This document shows positions 56,607 through 64,000 of a stretch of DNA of 64,000 nt, piece by piece. The notes under the pieces were generated by a model that saw only the letters and a list, made by a program, of their open reading frames with translations, ran no database searches and was not told the origin of the DNA. The stretch's first letter is position 1. Every line of letters begins with the position of its first letter. The position numbers were made by a program, and so were the translations under genes. Source of the stretch: Paucidesulfovibrio longus DSM 6739 (GTDB taxonomy: Bacteria > Desulfobacterota > Desulfovibrionia > Desulfovibrionales > Desulfovibrionaceae); assembly GCF_000420485.1 (NCBI RefSeq), contig NZ_ATVA01000017.1, forward strand, positions 203,019 through 267,018. Reading direction: 5' to 3'.

Positions 56607-59495
56607 ATGGCCAACACCGTTTCCGAATATATCGACGCGCTGCTCGCGTCCGAACGCCTGGGCGGACAGGTGGCGCACCACCGCCTCCTGCCCGGCTTCG
56701 AGCCGCAGTTCGCCGAACCCCGGCGGCCCCTGCCCCGCGTGCTGCGCGAGCTGCTGGCCGCGCGCGGCCTGGACAGGCTCTACTCCCACCAGGCCCATGC
56801 CCTCGACCTGGCCCGGTCCGGCCGCAACGTGGTCGTGGCCACGCCCACGGCCAGCGGCAAGACCCTGACCTACAACCTGCCCGTGCTGGAGCAATGCCTG
56901 GCCGACCCGGCCTCCCGCGCGCTCTACCTCTTTCCGCTCAAGGCCCTGGCCCAGGACCAGCTCGCCGCGTTCAAGACCCTGACCGCAGCCCTGCCCGAAG
57001 GCGCGCACCGCCCGGACGCGGCCATCTATGACGGGGACACCACGCCCCACTTCCGGCGCAAGATCCGCGACAACCTGCCCAACGTGCTGCTGACCAACCC
57101 GGACATGCTCCACCTCGGCATGCTCCCGCACCACGAAAAATGGGCCGACCTCTTCGCCAACCTCACCCACGTGGTCGTGGACGAGGTGCACACCTACCGG
57201 GGCGTCATGGGCTCGCACATGGCCCTGGTGTTCCGCCGCCTGCTGCGCGTCTGCCGGGCCTGGGGCGCGAACCCGACCTTCATCTTCTGCTCGGCCACGG
57301 TGGGCAACCCCGCGGAGCTCTGCGAAATGCTCACCGGGCGCGAAGTCACGGCCGTGACCGAAAGCGGCGCGGGCGCGAGCCCCAGGCACATGGTCTTTCT
57401 CAATCCCCTGGACGGCACGGCCCAGGCCGTGATCATGCTCCTCCAGGCCGCCCTGGCCCGCGACCTGCGCACCATCGTCTACGCCCAGTCGCGCAAGCTC
57501 ACCGAGCTCATCGCGCTCTGGGCGCAGGAGCGTTCCGGCCAGTACAAGGAACGCATCTCGGCCTACCGCGCGGGCTTCCTGCCCGAGGAGCGCCGCGAGA
57601 TAGAGGGCCGCATGGCTTCCGGAGAGCTGCTGGCCGTGATCTCCACCAGCGCGCTCGAACTCGGCATCGACATCGGCGGCCTGGACCTCTGCATTCTCGC
57701 GGGCTACCCCGGCTCGGTCATGGCCACGCTCCAGCGCGGGGGCCGCGTGGGCCGCGCCGGGCGCGAATCCGCCGTGGCCCTGGTCGCGGGGGAGGACGCC
57801 CTGGACCAGCACTTCATGCGCCATCCCGAAGACTTTTTCTGCCGCGCGGCCGAGTCCGCCGTGCTCAACCCCTTCAACCCGGCCATCATGCACCGCCACC
57901 TGGAGTGCGCCGCCGCCGAGATGGAGATCAAGCCCGGCGAGCCGTTCCTGGACGAAGCCCCCATCCGCCGCGAGGTGGACAACCTCGTGGGCCGGGGCAG
58001 GCTCTTCGAGGTCGTCACCGACCGCGTGCAGCCCGGCGGCGGCGTGGAATCCCGCGTCACGGGCATCGTCTGCCCGCGCAAGCGCCCGCACCGCAACGTG
58101 GACCTGCGCGGGGCGGGCCGCTCCCTGCACATCGAGGACGCGGACACCCACACCGAGATCGGCACCGTGGACCAGCACCGCGCCTTCAAGGAGACGCATC
58201 CCGGCGCGGTCTACCTGCACCGGGGCGCGAGCTGGGTCGTGGACGACCTCGACCTGGAAACCTCCACGGTCCTGGCCCGGCAGCGCCGCGTCAGCTGGTA
58301 CACCCGCACGCGCGGCTCCAAATCCACGGAGATTCTCGAAATCACCGGCGAGAAGACCGTGCTCGGCACGCGCCTGCACCTGGGCCGCCTGCGCGTCACA
58401 GAGGAAATCACCGGCTACGAGAAGCGCAGCGTGCGCGGGGGCAAGATGCTCGGCATCATCCCCCTGGACCTGCCGCCCCTGGTCTTCGAGACCGAGGGAA
58501 TCTGGTTCCTCGTGCCGGACGAGATGCGCCGCCGCTGCGAGGACAACTATCTGCACTTCATGGGCGGCATCCACGCCCTGGAACACGCGGCCATCGGCAT
58601 CCTGCCGCTGCTCGTGCTCACGGACCGCAACGACCTCGGCGGCATCTCCACGCCGTTTCACGCCCAGACCGCCGGACCCGCCGTGTTCATCTACGACGGC
58701 CTGCCCGGCGGCGCGGGACTGACCCGCCAGGCCTTCCACAAGGGCGAGGAGCTGTTCCGGGCCACGGCCCAGGCCGTGCGCGGCTGCGAATGCGAGCTGG
58801 GCTGCCCCAGCTGCGTGCACTCGCCCAAATGCGGCTCCGGCAACCGGCCCATCGACAAGGCCGCGGCCCTGTTCCTGCTCGATGAAATCCTCGGCGGCCA
58901 GGCCCCGCCGCCCGCCCCGCTCATTCCCAAACCAGAGGAGGAATCCATGCCCCTGCTCAATCCCGGACGCTTCGGCGTGCTCGACATCGAAACCCGCCGC
59001 TCCGCCGACGAAGTGGGCGGCTGGAACCGCTGCGACAAGATGGGCGTGTCCATCGCCGTGCTCTACGACTCCGGCGAGGACCGCTATTTCGACTACGAGG
59101 AACACCAGATCGGCGAACTCGTGGAACACCTCAAGCTCCTGGACCTGACCATCGGGTTCAACATCCTGCGCTTCGACTACAAGGTGCTCACCGGGCTGTC
59201 CTCCTTCCCGTTCCAGACCCTGCCCACCCTGGACCTGCTCGTGCACATCCACCAGCGCCTGGGCTACCGGGTCAAGCTGGACAACCTCGCCCAGGCCACG
59301 CTCAACGCGGCCAAGAGCGCGGACGGACTCCAGGCCCTGAAATGGTGGCAGGAGGGACGGCTCGACCTGATCACCGAATATTGCCGACAGGACGTGGCCG
59401 TGACCCGCGACCTGTACACGCACGGCAGGGACAACCGGCACGTCTTCTTCACGAACAAGGCCGGACAGAAAGTGCGCCTGCCCGTGGACTGGTAA
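56607..59495 (+). CDS. MrfA-like DEAH helicase fused to MrfB-like DnaQ-fold exonuclease
   Basis: A 962-residue DNA-repair-type protein. Residues 1-775 form a superfamily 2 helicase of the MrfA/YprA type: Walker A ATPTASGKT (78-86), DEVH (192-195), motif VI QRGGRVGRAGR, and a DUF1998 zinc site CECELGCPSCVHSPKC near 727-742. From residue 781 a DEDDy exonuclease like MrfB/YprB follows, with DIET, GFNILRFD and YCRQD motifs. In Bacillus subtilis MrfA and MrfB are separate products of neighbouring genes that repair mitomycin C damage. Here they are one frame, but an internal GAGGAGG-ATG at the junction could also yield the nuclease alone. Confidence 0.9.
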   Translation: MANTVSEYIDALLASERLGGQVAHHRLLPGFEPQFAEPRRPLPRVLRELLAARGLDRLYSHQAHALDLARSGRNVVVATPTASGKTLTYNLPVLEQCLADPASRALYLFPLKALAQDQLAAFKTLTAALPEGAHRPDAAIYDGDTTPHFRRKIRDNLPNVLLTNPDMLHLGMLPHHEKWADLFANLTHVVVDEVHTYRGVMGSHMALVFRRLLRVCRAWGANPTFIFCSATVGNPAELCEMLTGREVTAVTESGAGASPRHMVFLNPLDGTAQAVIMLLQAALARDLRTIVYAQSRKLTELIALWAQERSGQYKERISAYRAGFLPEERREIEGRMASGELLAVISTSALELGIDIGGLDLCILAGYPGSVMATLQRGGRVGRAGRESAVALVAGEDALDQHFMRHPEDFFCRAAESAVLNPFNPAIMHRHLECAAAEMEIKPGEPFLDEAPIRREVDNLVGRGRLFEVVTDRVQPGGGVESRVTGIVCPRKRPHRNVDLRGAGRSLHIEDADTHTEIGTVDQHRAFKETHPGAVYLHRGASWVVDDLDLETSTVLARQRRVSWYTRTRGSKSTEILEITGEKTVLGTRLHLGRLRVTEEITGYEKRSVRGGKMLGIIPLDLPPLVFETEGIWFLVPDEMRRRCEDNYLHFMGGIHALEHAAIGILPLLVLTDRNDLGGISTPFHAQTAGPAVFIYDGLPGGAGLTRQAFHKGEELFRATAQAVRGCECELGCPSCVHSPKCGSGNRPIDKAAALFLLDEILGGQAPPPAPLIPKPEEESMPLLNPGRFGVLDIETRRSADEVGGWNRCDKMGVSIAVLYDSGEDRYFDYEEHQIGELVEHLKLLDLTIGFNILRFDYKVLTGLSSFPFQTLPTLDLLVHIHQRLGYRVKLDNLAQATLNAAKSADGLQALKWWQEGRLDLITEYCRQDVAVTRDLYTHGRDNRHVFFTNKAGQKVRLPVDW
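58935..58949 (+). promoter_or_regulatory. Internal ribosome-binding site and start codon at the helicase-exonuclease junction
   Basis: GAGGAGG at 58935-58941 stands five bases before an in-frame ATG at 58947. The ATG begins MPLLNPGRFGVLDIETRR, exactly the start of the exonuclease domain, so a free 182-residue nuclease could be made from 58947-59495. Confidence 0.65.
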
Positions 59496-59591
59496 GGCAT
59501 AGCTCAAAAGAGCGCTCTGCCTTTTCCTGCGGCTCGGCACATCCTTGGCGGCGCGGTCCGGATGCGCGGCCAGCGCCGCAAACAGGAGTTC

Positions 59592-59626
59592 CAAGGGGCT
59601 GCGCGCCCTTGACCGCCGGTGGCGTT
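59592..59626. repeat. Degenerate intergenic repeat before dapF
   Basis: A short inverted repeat CAAGGG/CCCTTG is followed by CCGCCGGTGGCG, which resembles the CCGCCGGAGGC end of the modules at 22616-22656 and 28463-28500. The rest of the 199-base gap shows nothing else except the dapF ribosome-binding site. Confidence 0.4.
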
Positions 59627-59694
59627 CCCCGGCCAACGAAGCTTGACGTATTTGTCAGACTCTGGAAAAACATCGGCAGACAAAGGAGATCAGC

Positions 59695-60549
59695 ATGCGC
59701 CTGATGGGTCAGACCGTTCCCTTTTTCAAAATGCAGGGCTGCGGCAACGATTTCGTGGCCATCGACAATCGCGAAGTGCGCGTTCCCGAAAGCGTCATGT
59801 CCGCCTGGGCCAAGAAAGTCTGCGCGCGCGCCTTCGGCGTGGCCGCGGACGGCATTTTTTTTCTTGAGAACGCGCCAAAGGGTTCCGGCCTGGATTACCG
59901 CTGGCACTTCTACAACAACGACGGCTCGCGCGCCGAGATGTGCGGCAACGCCTCGCGCTGCGCGGCCAAGTTGGCCCACGCCGTGGGCCTGGCTCCGGAA
60001 GAGCACGTCTTCGGCACGGACGCCGGCCCCATCAAGGCCCAGGTCTTCACGGAAGGCGAAAACGCGGGGCTGGTCCGCGTGCAGCTTACCAAGCCGAAAA
60101 AGCTGACCCTGAACGCGGCGCTGCGCTTCAAGGACGACGAATTCACGGTCCATTCCGTGGATACGGGCGTGCCCCACGCCGTGGTGCTGGTGAAAAACGC
60201 CGCCGCAGTGGACGTGCAGACCATCGGTTCGGTGATCCGCTTCCACGAGCATTTTCAGCCCGCCGGAACCAACGTCAACTTCGTGCAGGTCACCGGCCCG
60301 GATTCGCTGATCTGCCGCACCTACGAGCGCGGCGTGGAAGCCGAGACCTACGCCTGCGGCACCGGGGCTGTGGCCTCCCAGGTCGTCGCCAACAGCCTGG
60401 GGCTGACTGGGCCGGAAGTCAAAGTGACCACGTCCGGGGGCGAAATTCTCGGCGTGATCCTCGAAGACGGCAAGCCGTACCTGCAAGGCGCGGCCACCCT
60501 CGTCTTCACCGGAACGCTGAATCTGGACGCGCTGGGATTGAGCCTCTAG
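59695..60549 (+). CDS. dapF: Diaminopimelate epimerase
   Basis: A 284-residue epimerase that converts LL- to meso-diaminopimelate for lysine and peptidoglycan. The two catalytic Cys are C83 (AEMCGNASRC) and C221 (YACGTGAVASQV). The family start FFKMQGCGNDFVAID is present. GGAG lies six bases before the ATG. A strong terminator follows, so it is probably monocistronic. Confidence 0.95.
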   Translation: MRLMGQTVPFFKMQGCGNDFVAIDNREVRVPESVMSAWAKKVCARAFGVAADGIFFLENAPKGSGLDYRWHFYNNDGSRAEMCGNASRCAAKLAHAVGLAPEEHVFGTDAGPIKAQVFTEGENAGLVRVQLTKPKKLTLNAALRFKDDEFTVHSVDTGVPHAVVLVKNAAAVDVQTIGSVIRFHEHFQPAGTNVNFVQVTGPDSLICRTYERGVEAETYACGTGAVASQVVANSLGLTGPEVKVTTSGGEILGVILEDGKPYLQGAATLVFTGTLNLDALGLSL

Positions 60550-60585
60550 GCTGGGGACTTCCGCAGCCGCATGCAAACGCATTTT

Positions 60586-60631
60586 GCCCCGGAAGCCGAG
60601 CGACGCATCGGCTTCCGGGGCGGCTGTTTTT
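60586..60631 (+). terminator. Intrinsic terminator of dapF
   Basis: A 14-bp perfect stem GCCCCGGAAGCCGA/TCGGCTTCCGGGGC with an eight-base loop is followed five bases later by TTTTT. It lies between the dapF stop and the convergent MerR gene stop. Confidence 0.75.
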
Positions 60632-60649
60632 CGGGCGCCGAGGTCCGGC

Positions 60650-61174
60650 TCACCCGGCCCTGGCGGACCAGGCGCGGATTCTCGCTCGCTCCTCTGCGGA
60701 AATGCAGAGCGTGCGCAAAAAACGTTCGTGCTGTTCCGGAGAGCTGCGCTCAAAGGTGCGGTGCCAGGCGTCCATGTCCTCCTCGCTGAACCCGGAGTCG
60801 GCGAGCAGGCGCACCCAGGCCTCCTTGTCCAGAACGCCGTCCTCCGGCAGCTTGCCGCTGCCGAGCAGCCGCAGAACCAGACGCTGCTGATCGCGCAGGG
60901 CGCGGATTTCCGCGGAAAGCTCCTCCAGGCGGGATTCCAGCGCCTGGGCCACGCGGTTGTGCGGCGCGTCGAGCACTTCCGCGATTTCCGCAAGGGGCAT
61001 CCCGGCCGAACGGTAGGTCAGGATCTGTTCCAGCCGGGCCGCGTCCGCGTCGGAGTATTCGCGGTACTCCCCCGGCGCGTGCGCCGAGGGCCGGAGCAGC
61101 CCGATGCGGTCGTAGTAGAGCAGCGCGCTGCGCGAAAGCCCGTACCGTTTCGCCAATCTTCCCACCGTGTACAT
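60650..61174 (-). CDS. MerR-family transcriptional regulator
   Basis: A 174-residue MerR-type activator. The DNA-binding domain is complete: YTVGRLAKRYGLSRSALLYYDRIGLLRPSAHAPGEYREYSDADAARLEQI. A coiled-coil linker (NRVAQALESRLEELSAEIRALRDQQRLV) leads to a C-terminal effector region of about 60 residues with one Cys (LRTLCIS), which is too few for the usual metal-binding MerR group. GGAGG precedes the start at 61174. It lies 44 bases below the SRPBCC-like gene and probably shares its transcript. Confidence 0.92.
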   Translation of the reverse strand: MYTVGRLAKRYGLSRSALLYYDRIGLLRPSAHAPGEYREYSDADAARLEQILTYRSAGMPLAEIAEVLDAPHNRVAQALESRLEELSAEIRALRDQQRLVLRLLGSGKLPEDGVLDKEAWVRLLADSGFSEEDMDAWHRTFERSSPEQHERFLRTLCISAEERARIRAWSARAG

Positions 61175-61218
61175 GAACGCCCCTCCTTCGAATCCGGCGC
61201 AGCCGCCCGGCCCAAAAC

Positions 61219-61689
61219 TCACTCGGTACGCATGGTCCCGGTGGCCAGGTAATGGTTAAGCAGCGCCTCCAGCAGGTCTGCCTGGGCAGCGTATTTCGTC
61301 TCGGTCATCTCGGCAACCCGTTCGTTTCCCGCCTGATCCAATCCGGTGTAGGTGCGGGTCCAGACGCTTCGGCTCCCGCCGCAGGAAAGGTTTTCCAGGT
61401 CGATGGCGAGCCGGGTGAGGTGGTGCGGACCGGCGATGACGTACTCGATGCGCCGGGGCGGCTCGTAGCGCGAACAGGTCCAGGTCTGCGGTCCCTGGTC
61501 CGGAAATGCCGTGAGAAACACGCAGTCCAGCTCGGCCGCGCCGCTTGCGCTGTGGACCAAATCGCACCGCCAATGCGGGATCCATTCGTATTCAAGCACC
61601 GGGCAGAGCAGCGGAAAGACCTTTTCCGCAGGAGCCGGATGCAGCATGAGATTGCCTCGGACAACCCGTTCAGCCTTGAATGCAGTCAT
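61219..61689 (-). CDS. SRPBCC-like small-ligand-binding protein
   Basis: A 156-residue soluble protein that resembles the START/SRPBCC (Bet v 1-like) fold: a beta-strand start (ERVVRGNLMLHPAPAEKVFPLLCPVLEYEWIPHW), a central sheet (SRYEPPRRIEYVIAGPHHLTRLAIDLE) and a C-terminal helix (MTETKYAAQADLLEALLNHYLATG). It may bind a hydrophobic small molecule. GGAG precedes the start at 61689. The MerR regulator follows closely, so the two could respond to a common ligand. The family call comes from pattern alone. Confidence 0.75.
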   Translation of the reverse strand: MTAFKAERVVRGNLMLHPAPAEKVFPLLCPVLEYEWIPHWRCDLVHSASGAAELDCVFLTAFPDQGPQTWTCSRYEPPRRIEYVIAGPHHLTRLAIDLENLSCGGSRSVWTRTYTGLDQAGNERVAEMTETKYAAQADLLEALLNHYLATGTMRTE

Positions 61690-61735
61690 GTTTTTTCTCC
61701 TTGAATTGAATGCGGCGGACCGGAAACGGCACGCC

Positions 61736-61772
61736 AAAAGACCCGTCTGCGGGGTGAAGCCGTAGACGGGTC
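61736..61772 (-). terminator. Intrinsic terminator of the LysE-type gene
   Basis: Arms GACCCGTCT and AGACGGGTC enclose a 15-base loop and, on the minus strand, are followed by TTTT. It lies 34 bases after the LysE-type stop and separates it from the SRPBCC-MerR genes. Confidence 0.75.
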
Positions 61773-61805
61773 AAGGAGAAAATTCAGAAAAAATGAAATC
61801 GAAAA

Positions 61806-62444
61806 TCAGCGTTCGGACACGGCCAGCCGCACCCCAAGCAGAAGAAAAAAGCCGCCCAGGCTGCGGTCCATCCAGCGGCAGAAGCGCGGATTTCGGCGCA
61901 GTCCCGTGGAAACGCGGTCGCCCATGAGCACGAAAAACGGCTCGATGCACGCCGCCACCGCGATGATCAGGCTGCCGTGCAGGAGCAGCTGCATGGGGGG
62001 GGAACCTGCGCCTTCCACCGTGAACTGGGGCAGAAAGGCGAGAAAAAAGATGGCCACCTTGGGATTGAAGAGGTCGATGAGCACGCCTTGCAGGAAAACC
62101 CGGCCGGGCCGGACCGGCTCCCCGTCCCGGGCCTGCGCCTGGAAGCCCCCGCGCGAGCGCAGCGCCTGGACGCCGAGCCAGAGCAGGTAGGCCGCGCCGA
62201 GGTATTTGACCACGGAAAACGCCGTGGCCGAGGCCGCGAGAATGGCGGAAAGCCCCACCGCCGCAAAAAGCACGTGGCAGAACGCGCCGCCCCAGACGCC
62301 GAGCATGGCCGCGAAACCGCAGACCCGGCCGCCGCGCACGGTATGCGCCAGAATGAAGCCGATGTCCGGACCGGGAGAAAGATTCAGCAATACCGCCGCC
62401 GTCAGAAACGTCAGCCAGTGCTGGAGGTCGTAAGCGAAGATCAC
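61806..62444 (-). CDS. LysE/RhtB-family amino-acid exporter
   Basis: A 212-residue inner-membrane exporter with about six hydrophobic segments. The family hallmark near the start is LTAAVLLNLSPGPDIGFILAHTVRGGRVCGFAAMLGVWGG, and VFLQGVLIDLFNPKVAIFFLAFLPQF is the second signature. Substrates in the family are amino acids such as lysine, homoserine or threonine. The GTG at 62444 was chosen because AGGAG lies seven bases upstream; a TTG at 62477 would make it longer without support. Confidence 0.9.
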   Translation of the reverse strand: MIFAYDLQHWLTFLTAAVLLNLSPGPDIGFILAHTVRGGRVCGFAAMLGVWGGAFCHVLFAAVGLSAILAASATAFSVVKYLGAAYLLWLGVQALRSRGGFQAQARDGEPVRPGRVFLQGVLIDLFNPKVAIFFLAFLPQFTVEGAGSPPMQLLLHGSLIIAVAACIEPFFVLMGDRVSTGLRRNPRFCRWMDRSLGGFFLLLGVRLAVSER

Positions 62445-62660
62445 GTTGCAGCTCCTGTTTCCCTCCGGGGTAGACAAGCACCGGGAGAAAGTAAAGAACC
62501 GCCCTCACGCAGGCGCCATTTGCTTCGTGCGGAGCGCAACTCCGGAAAAAGCATGCACATTTTTGTCAACATCCACGGAAAGCGTTTACTCCCGTACCGT
62601 TTTGCTCTACAACCTGCTTTCGGCAGAACTCCCGTTTTCTTGCAAGCATTGGGGGCATCC

Positions 62661-63833
62661 ATGAAAATTTCCGAAAGAATCCGTCGATTGAAGCCGTCCG
62701 CAACCCTGACCATCAACGCCAAGACGCAGGAATTGCGCGCTTCCGGACGGGAAGTGGTCAGCCTGGCCGTGGGCGAGCCGGACTTCGGCACCCCGCAGCA
62801 CGTCATCGACGCCGCGAAAAAAGCTCTGGACGACGGCAAAACCCGCTACACCCCGGTGCCCGGACTGCCCGATCTGCGCAAGGCCGCCGCTGGATATTTC
62901 GATCGTTTTTACGGCGCGAAAGCCGAAGCGGACAACGTCATCTGCACCGCCGGAGGCAAGCAGGCGCTCTACAACCTCTTCATGGCCCTGCTCGATCCCG
63001 GCGACGAAGTGCTGCTGCCCGGACCCTACTGGGTCAGCTACCCGGCCATGATCGACCTGGCCCAGGGCGTGACCAAGGTCGTGCCCGCCAGCGAAAACAA
63101 CGGCTTTCTCGTGACCATCGACGACCTGGAAAAGCAGGTCACGGACAAGACGCGCATCCTCCTGCTGAACTCGCCGTCCAACCCCACGGGCGGCGCCTAC
63201 TCGCAGGAACAGCTCGACGAACTGGCCGAGTGGGCGCTCTCCAAAAACATCTTCGTCATCTCCGACGAGGTCTACGACCGGCTCGTCTACGCCCCGGCCA
63301 AGTCCGCGTCCCTCTCGCCCTTCTGGCAGAAGCACCCGGAAAACGTGGCCGTGGTCAACGCCCTTTCCAAGAGCTTCTGCCTCACGGGCATGCGCGTGGG
63401 CTTCGCCCTGGCGCACCCCGACCTGGTCAAGGGCATGTCCAAGATCCAGGGCCAGTCCACCTCGAACATCAACTCCGTGACCCAGTACGCGGCCATGGCC
63501 GCCTTCGAAGGCTCCTGGGACATCCTCGACGAAATGAACACCGCCTTCGCCCGGCGGCGCGACTACATCCTCGACGTGCTCGGCTCCTGGCCCGGCGTGA
63601 CCTGCCCCAAGCCCGACGGCGCGTTCTACGTCTTCCCGGTGCTGGCCTCGCTCTATAAGAACGGCATCACCGACTCCACCTCGCTCTGCACCAAGGTGCT
63701 CGAAGAGGCGGGCGTGGCGCTCGTGCCCGGTGCGGCCTTCGGCGACGACCGCTGCGTGCGCATCTCCTACGCGGTCAGCGACGACGTGCTCGCCCAGGCG
63801 CTCGACAAGATGGCCAAAGTGCTCGTGAAATAA
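62661..63833 (+). CDS. Class I aspartate aminotransferase-type PLP enzyme
   Basis: A 390-residue cytosolic aminotransferase of fold type I, subgroup I-gamma (aspartate aminotransferase AspC/AspB type). It has VSLAVGEPDFGTPQHVIDAA, the substrate-loop NSPSNPTGGAYS, and the PLP lysine in NALSKSFCLTGMRVGF. The C-terminal Arg in DDRCVRISYAVSD binds the substrate carboxylate. GGGGG precedes the ATG. It is monocistronic, followed by a large hairpin. Confidence 0.92.
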   Translation: MKISERIRRLKPSATLTINAKTQELRASGREVVSLAVGEPDFGTPQHVIDAAKKALDDGKTRYTPVPGLPDLRKAAAGYFDRFYGAKAEADNVICTAGGKQALYNLFMALLDPGDEVLLPGPYWVSYPAMIDLAQGVTKVVPASENNGFLVTIDDLEKQVTDKTRILLLNSPSNPTGGAYSQEQLDELAEWALSKNIFVISDEVYDRLVYAPAKSASLSPFWQKHPENVAVVNALSKSFCLTGMRVGFALAHPDLVKGMSKIQGQSTSNINSVTQYAAMAAFEGSWDILDEMNTAFARRRDYILDVLGSWPGVTCPKPDGAFYVFPVLASLYKNGITDSTSLCTKVLEEAGVALVPGAAFGDDRCVRISYAVSDDVLAQALDKMAKVLVK

Positions 63834-63851
63834 ACGGGATATCGTAATTTT

Positions 63852-64000
63852 TTTGGGGGAGGGGAAACCCTTTGAAAAGGGTTCTCCCCTCCCCCAAACC
63901 CCCACCCTAAATCTTTCGCCTCTCGCGGCTGCGCCGCTCGTCTGGACTCGTTCCAGCCTTCTGATCCTCGAAAACAGGCTTAGCCTGTTTCCGAGGATCA
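63852..64000. repeat. Palindromic intergenic repeat at the right edge
   Basis: After the aminotransferase stop lies a near-perfect hairpin with a 13-bp outer stem (TTTGGGGGAGGGG / CCCCTCCCCCAAA) and a 7-bp inner stem (63852-63898). A second inverted repeat at 63962-64000 (arms start TGATCCTCG) runs to the edge. The first has T-rich DNA on its left and CCC on its right, so it could act as a terminator for the aminotransferase only weakly. The design resembles the block at 22391-22526. Confidence 0.7.

Overview
The window looks like chromosome of a GC-rich, anaerobic, Gram-negative deltaproteobacterium of the Desulfovibrio type. The main evidence is a periplasmic two-subunit [FeFe] hydrogenase (HydAB) with a Tat-signal small subunit, a TM1266-family hydrogenase-associated regulator, DUF169, TonB systems and outer-membrane lipoproteins. 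Multi-palindrome intergenic repeats are also present. I see no rRNA, tRNA, CRISPR array, prophage or intact insertion sequence. Because the DNA is so GC-rich, many very long antisense open frames exist; they were left out. No taxonomic search could be run.

Layout. 1-10152: an edge-truncated hybrid sensor kinase, a NifX-like protein with a Gly-rich tail, a GT9 heptosyltransferase, a small conserved protein, an NtrY-like kinase and a Lon-like protease. 10247-15077: a conserved hypothetical, a LysM lipoprotein, a two-TM K+ channel coupled to a separate cyclic-nucleotide-binding protein, an RlpA/SPOR lipoprotein, an HU/IHF protein and a HIT hydrolase. 15311-27346: a surface-glycan locus with PglF, PglE, PglD, a second DegT aminotransferase, UspA, PglC, a GT4 transferase and AsnB, followed on the other strand by a lipoprotein and a WbpE-like aminotransferase. 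27358-34950: a radical SAM protein, a MarR/DUF169 pair with a well-defined operator, an amidohydrolase, pyrB, pyrC and a degenerate CCA-transferase/HD protein.

35174-50943 is the metal-rich part of the window. It holds hydA-hydB, a TPR protein, a TM1266 regulator followed by a TonB-dependent receptor, and a complete TtpC-ExbB-ExbD-TonB energiser. Divergent from the energiser is a second receptor followed by an O-methyltransferase-like enzyme, a ZnuABC-like transporter and a second methyltransferase. This last group could be an outer-to-inner membrane route for a metal or metal chelate. 50958-63833 is mostly housekeeping: rlmN, pgi, a sensor kinase with a sigma-54 activator, a fused MrfA/MrfB-type helicase-nuclease, dapF, MerR, an SRPBCC-like protein, a LysE exporter and an aspartate aminotransferase.

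The most noteworthy observations are the helicase-exonuclease fusion with a perfect internal ribosome-binding site, the receptor/methyltransferase/ABC operon whose binding protein lacks most expected metal ligands, and the twin palindromic operator of the MarR gene. The CCA-like HD protein with a broken nucleotidyltransferase site and the split channel/cNMP-sensor pair follow.
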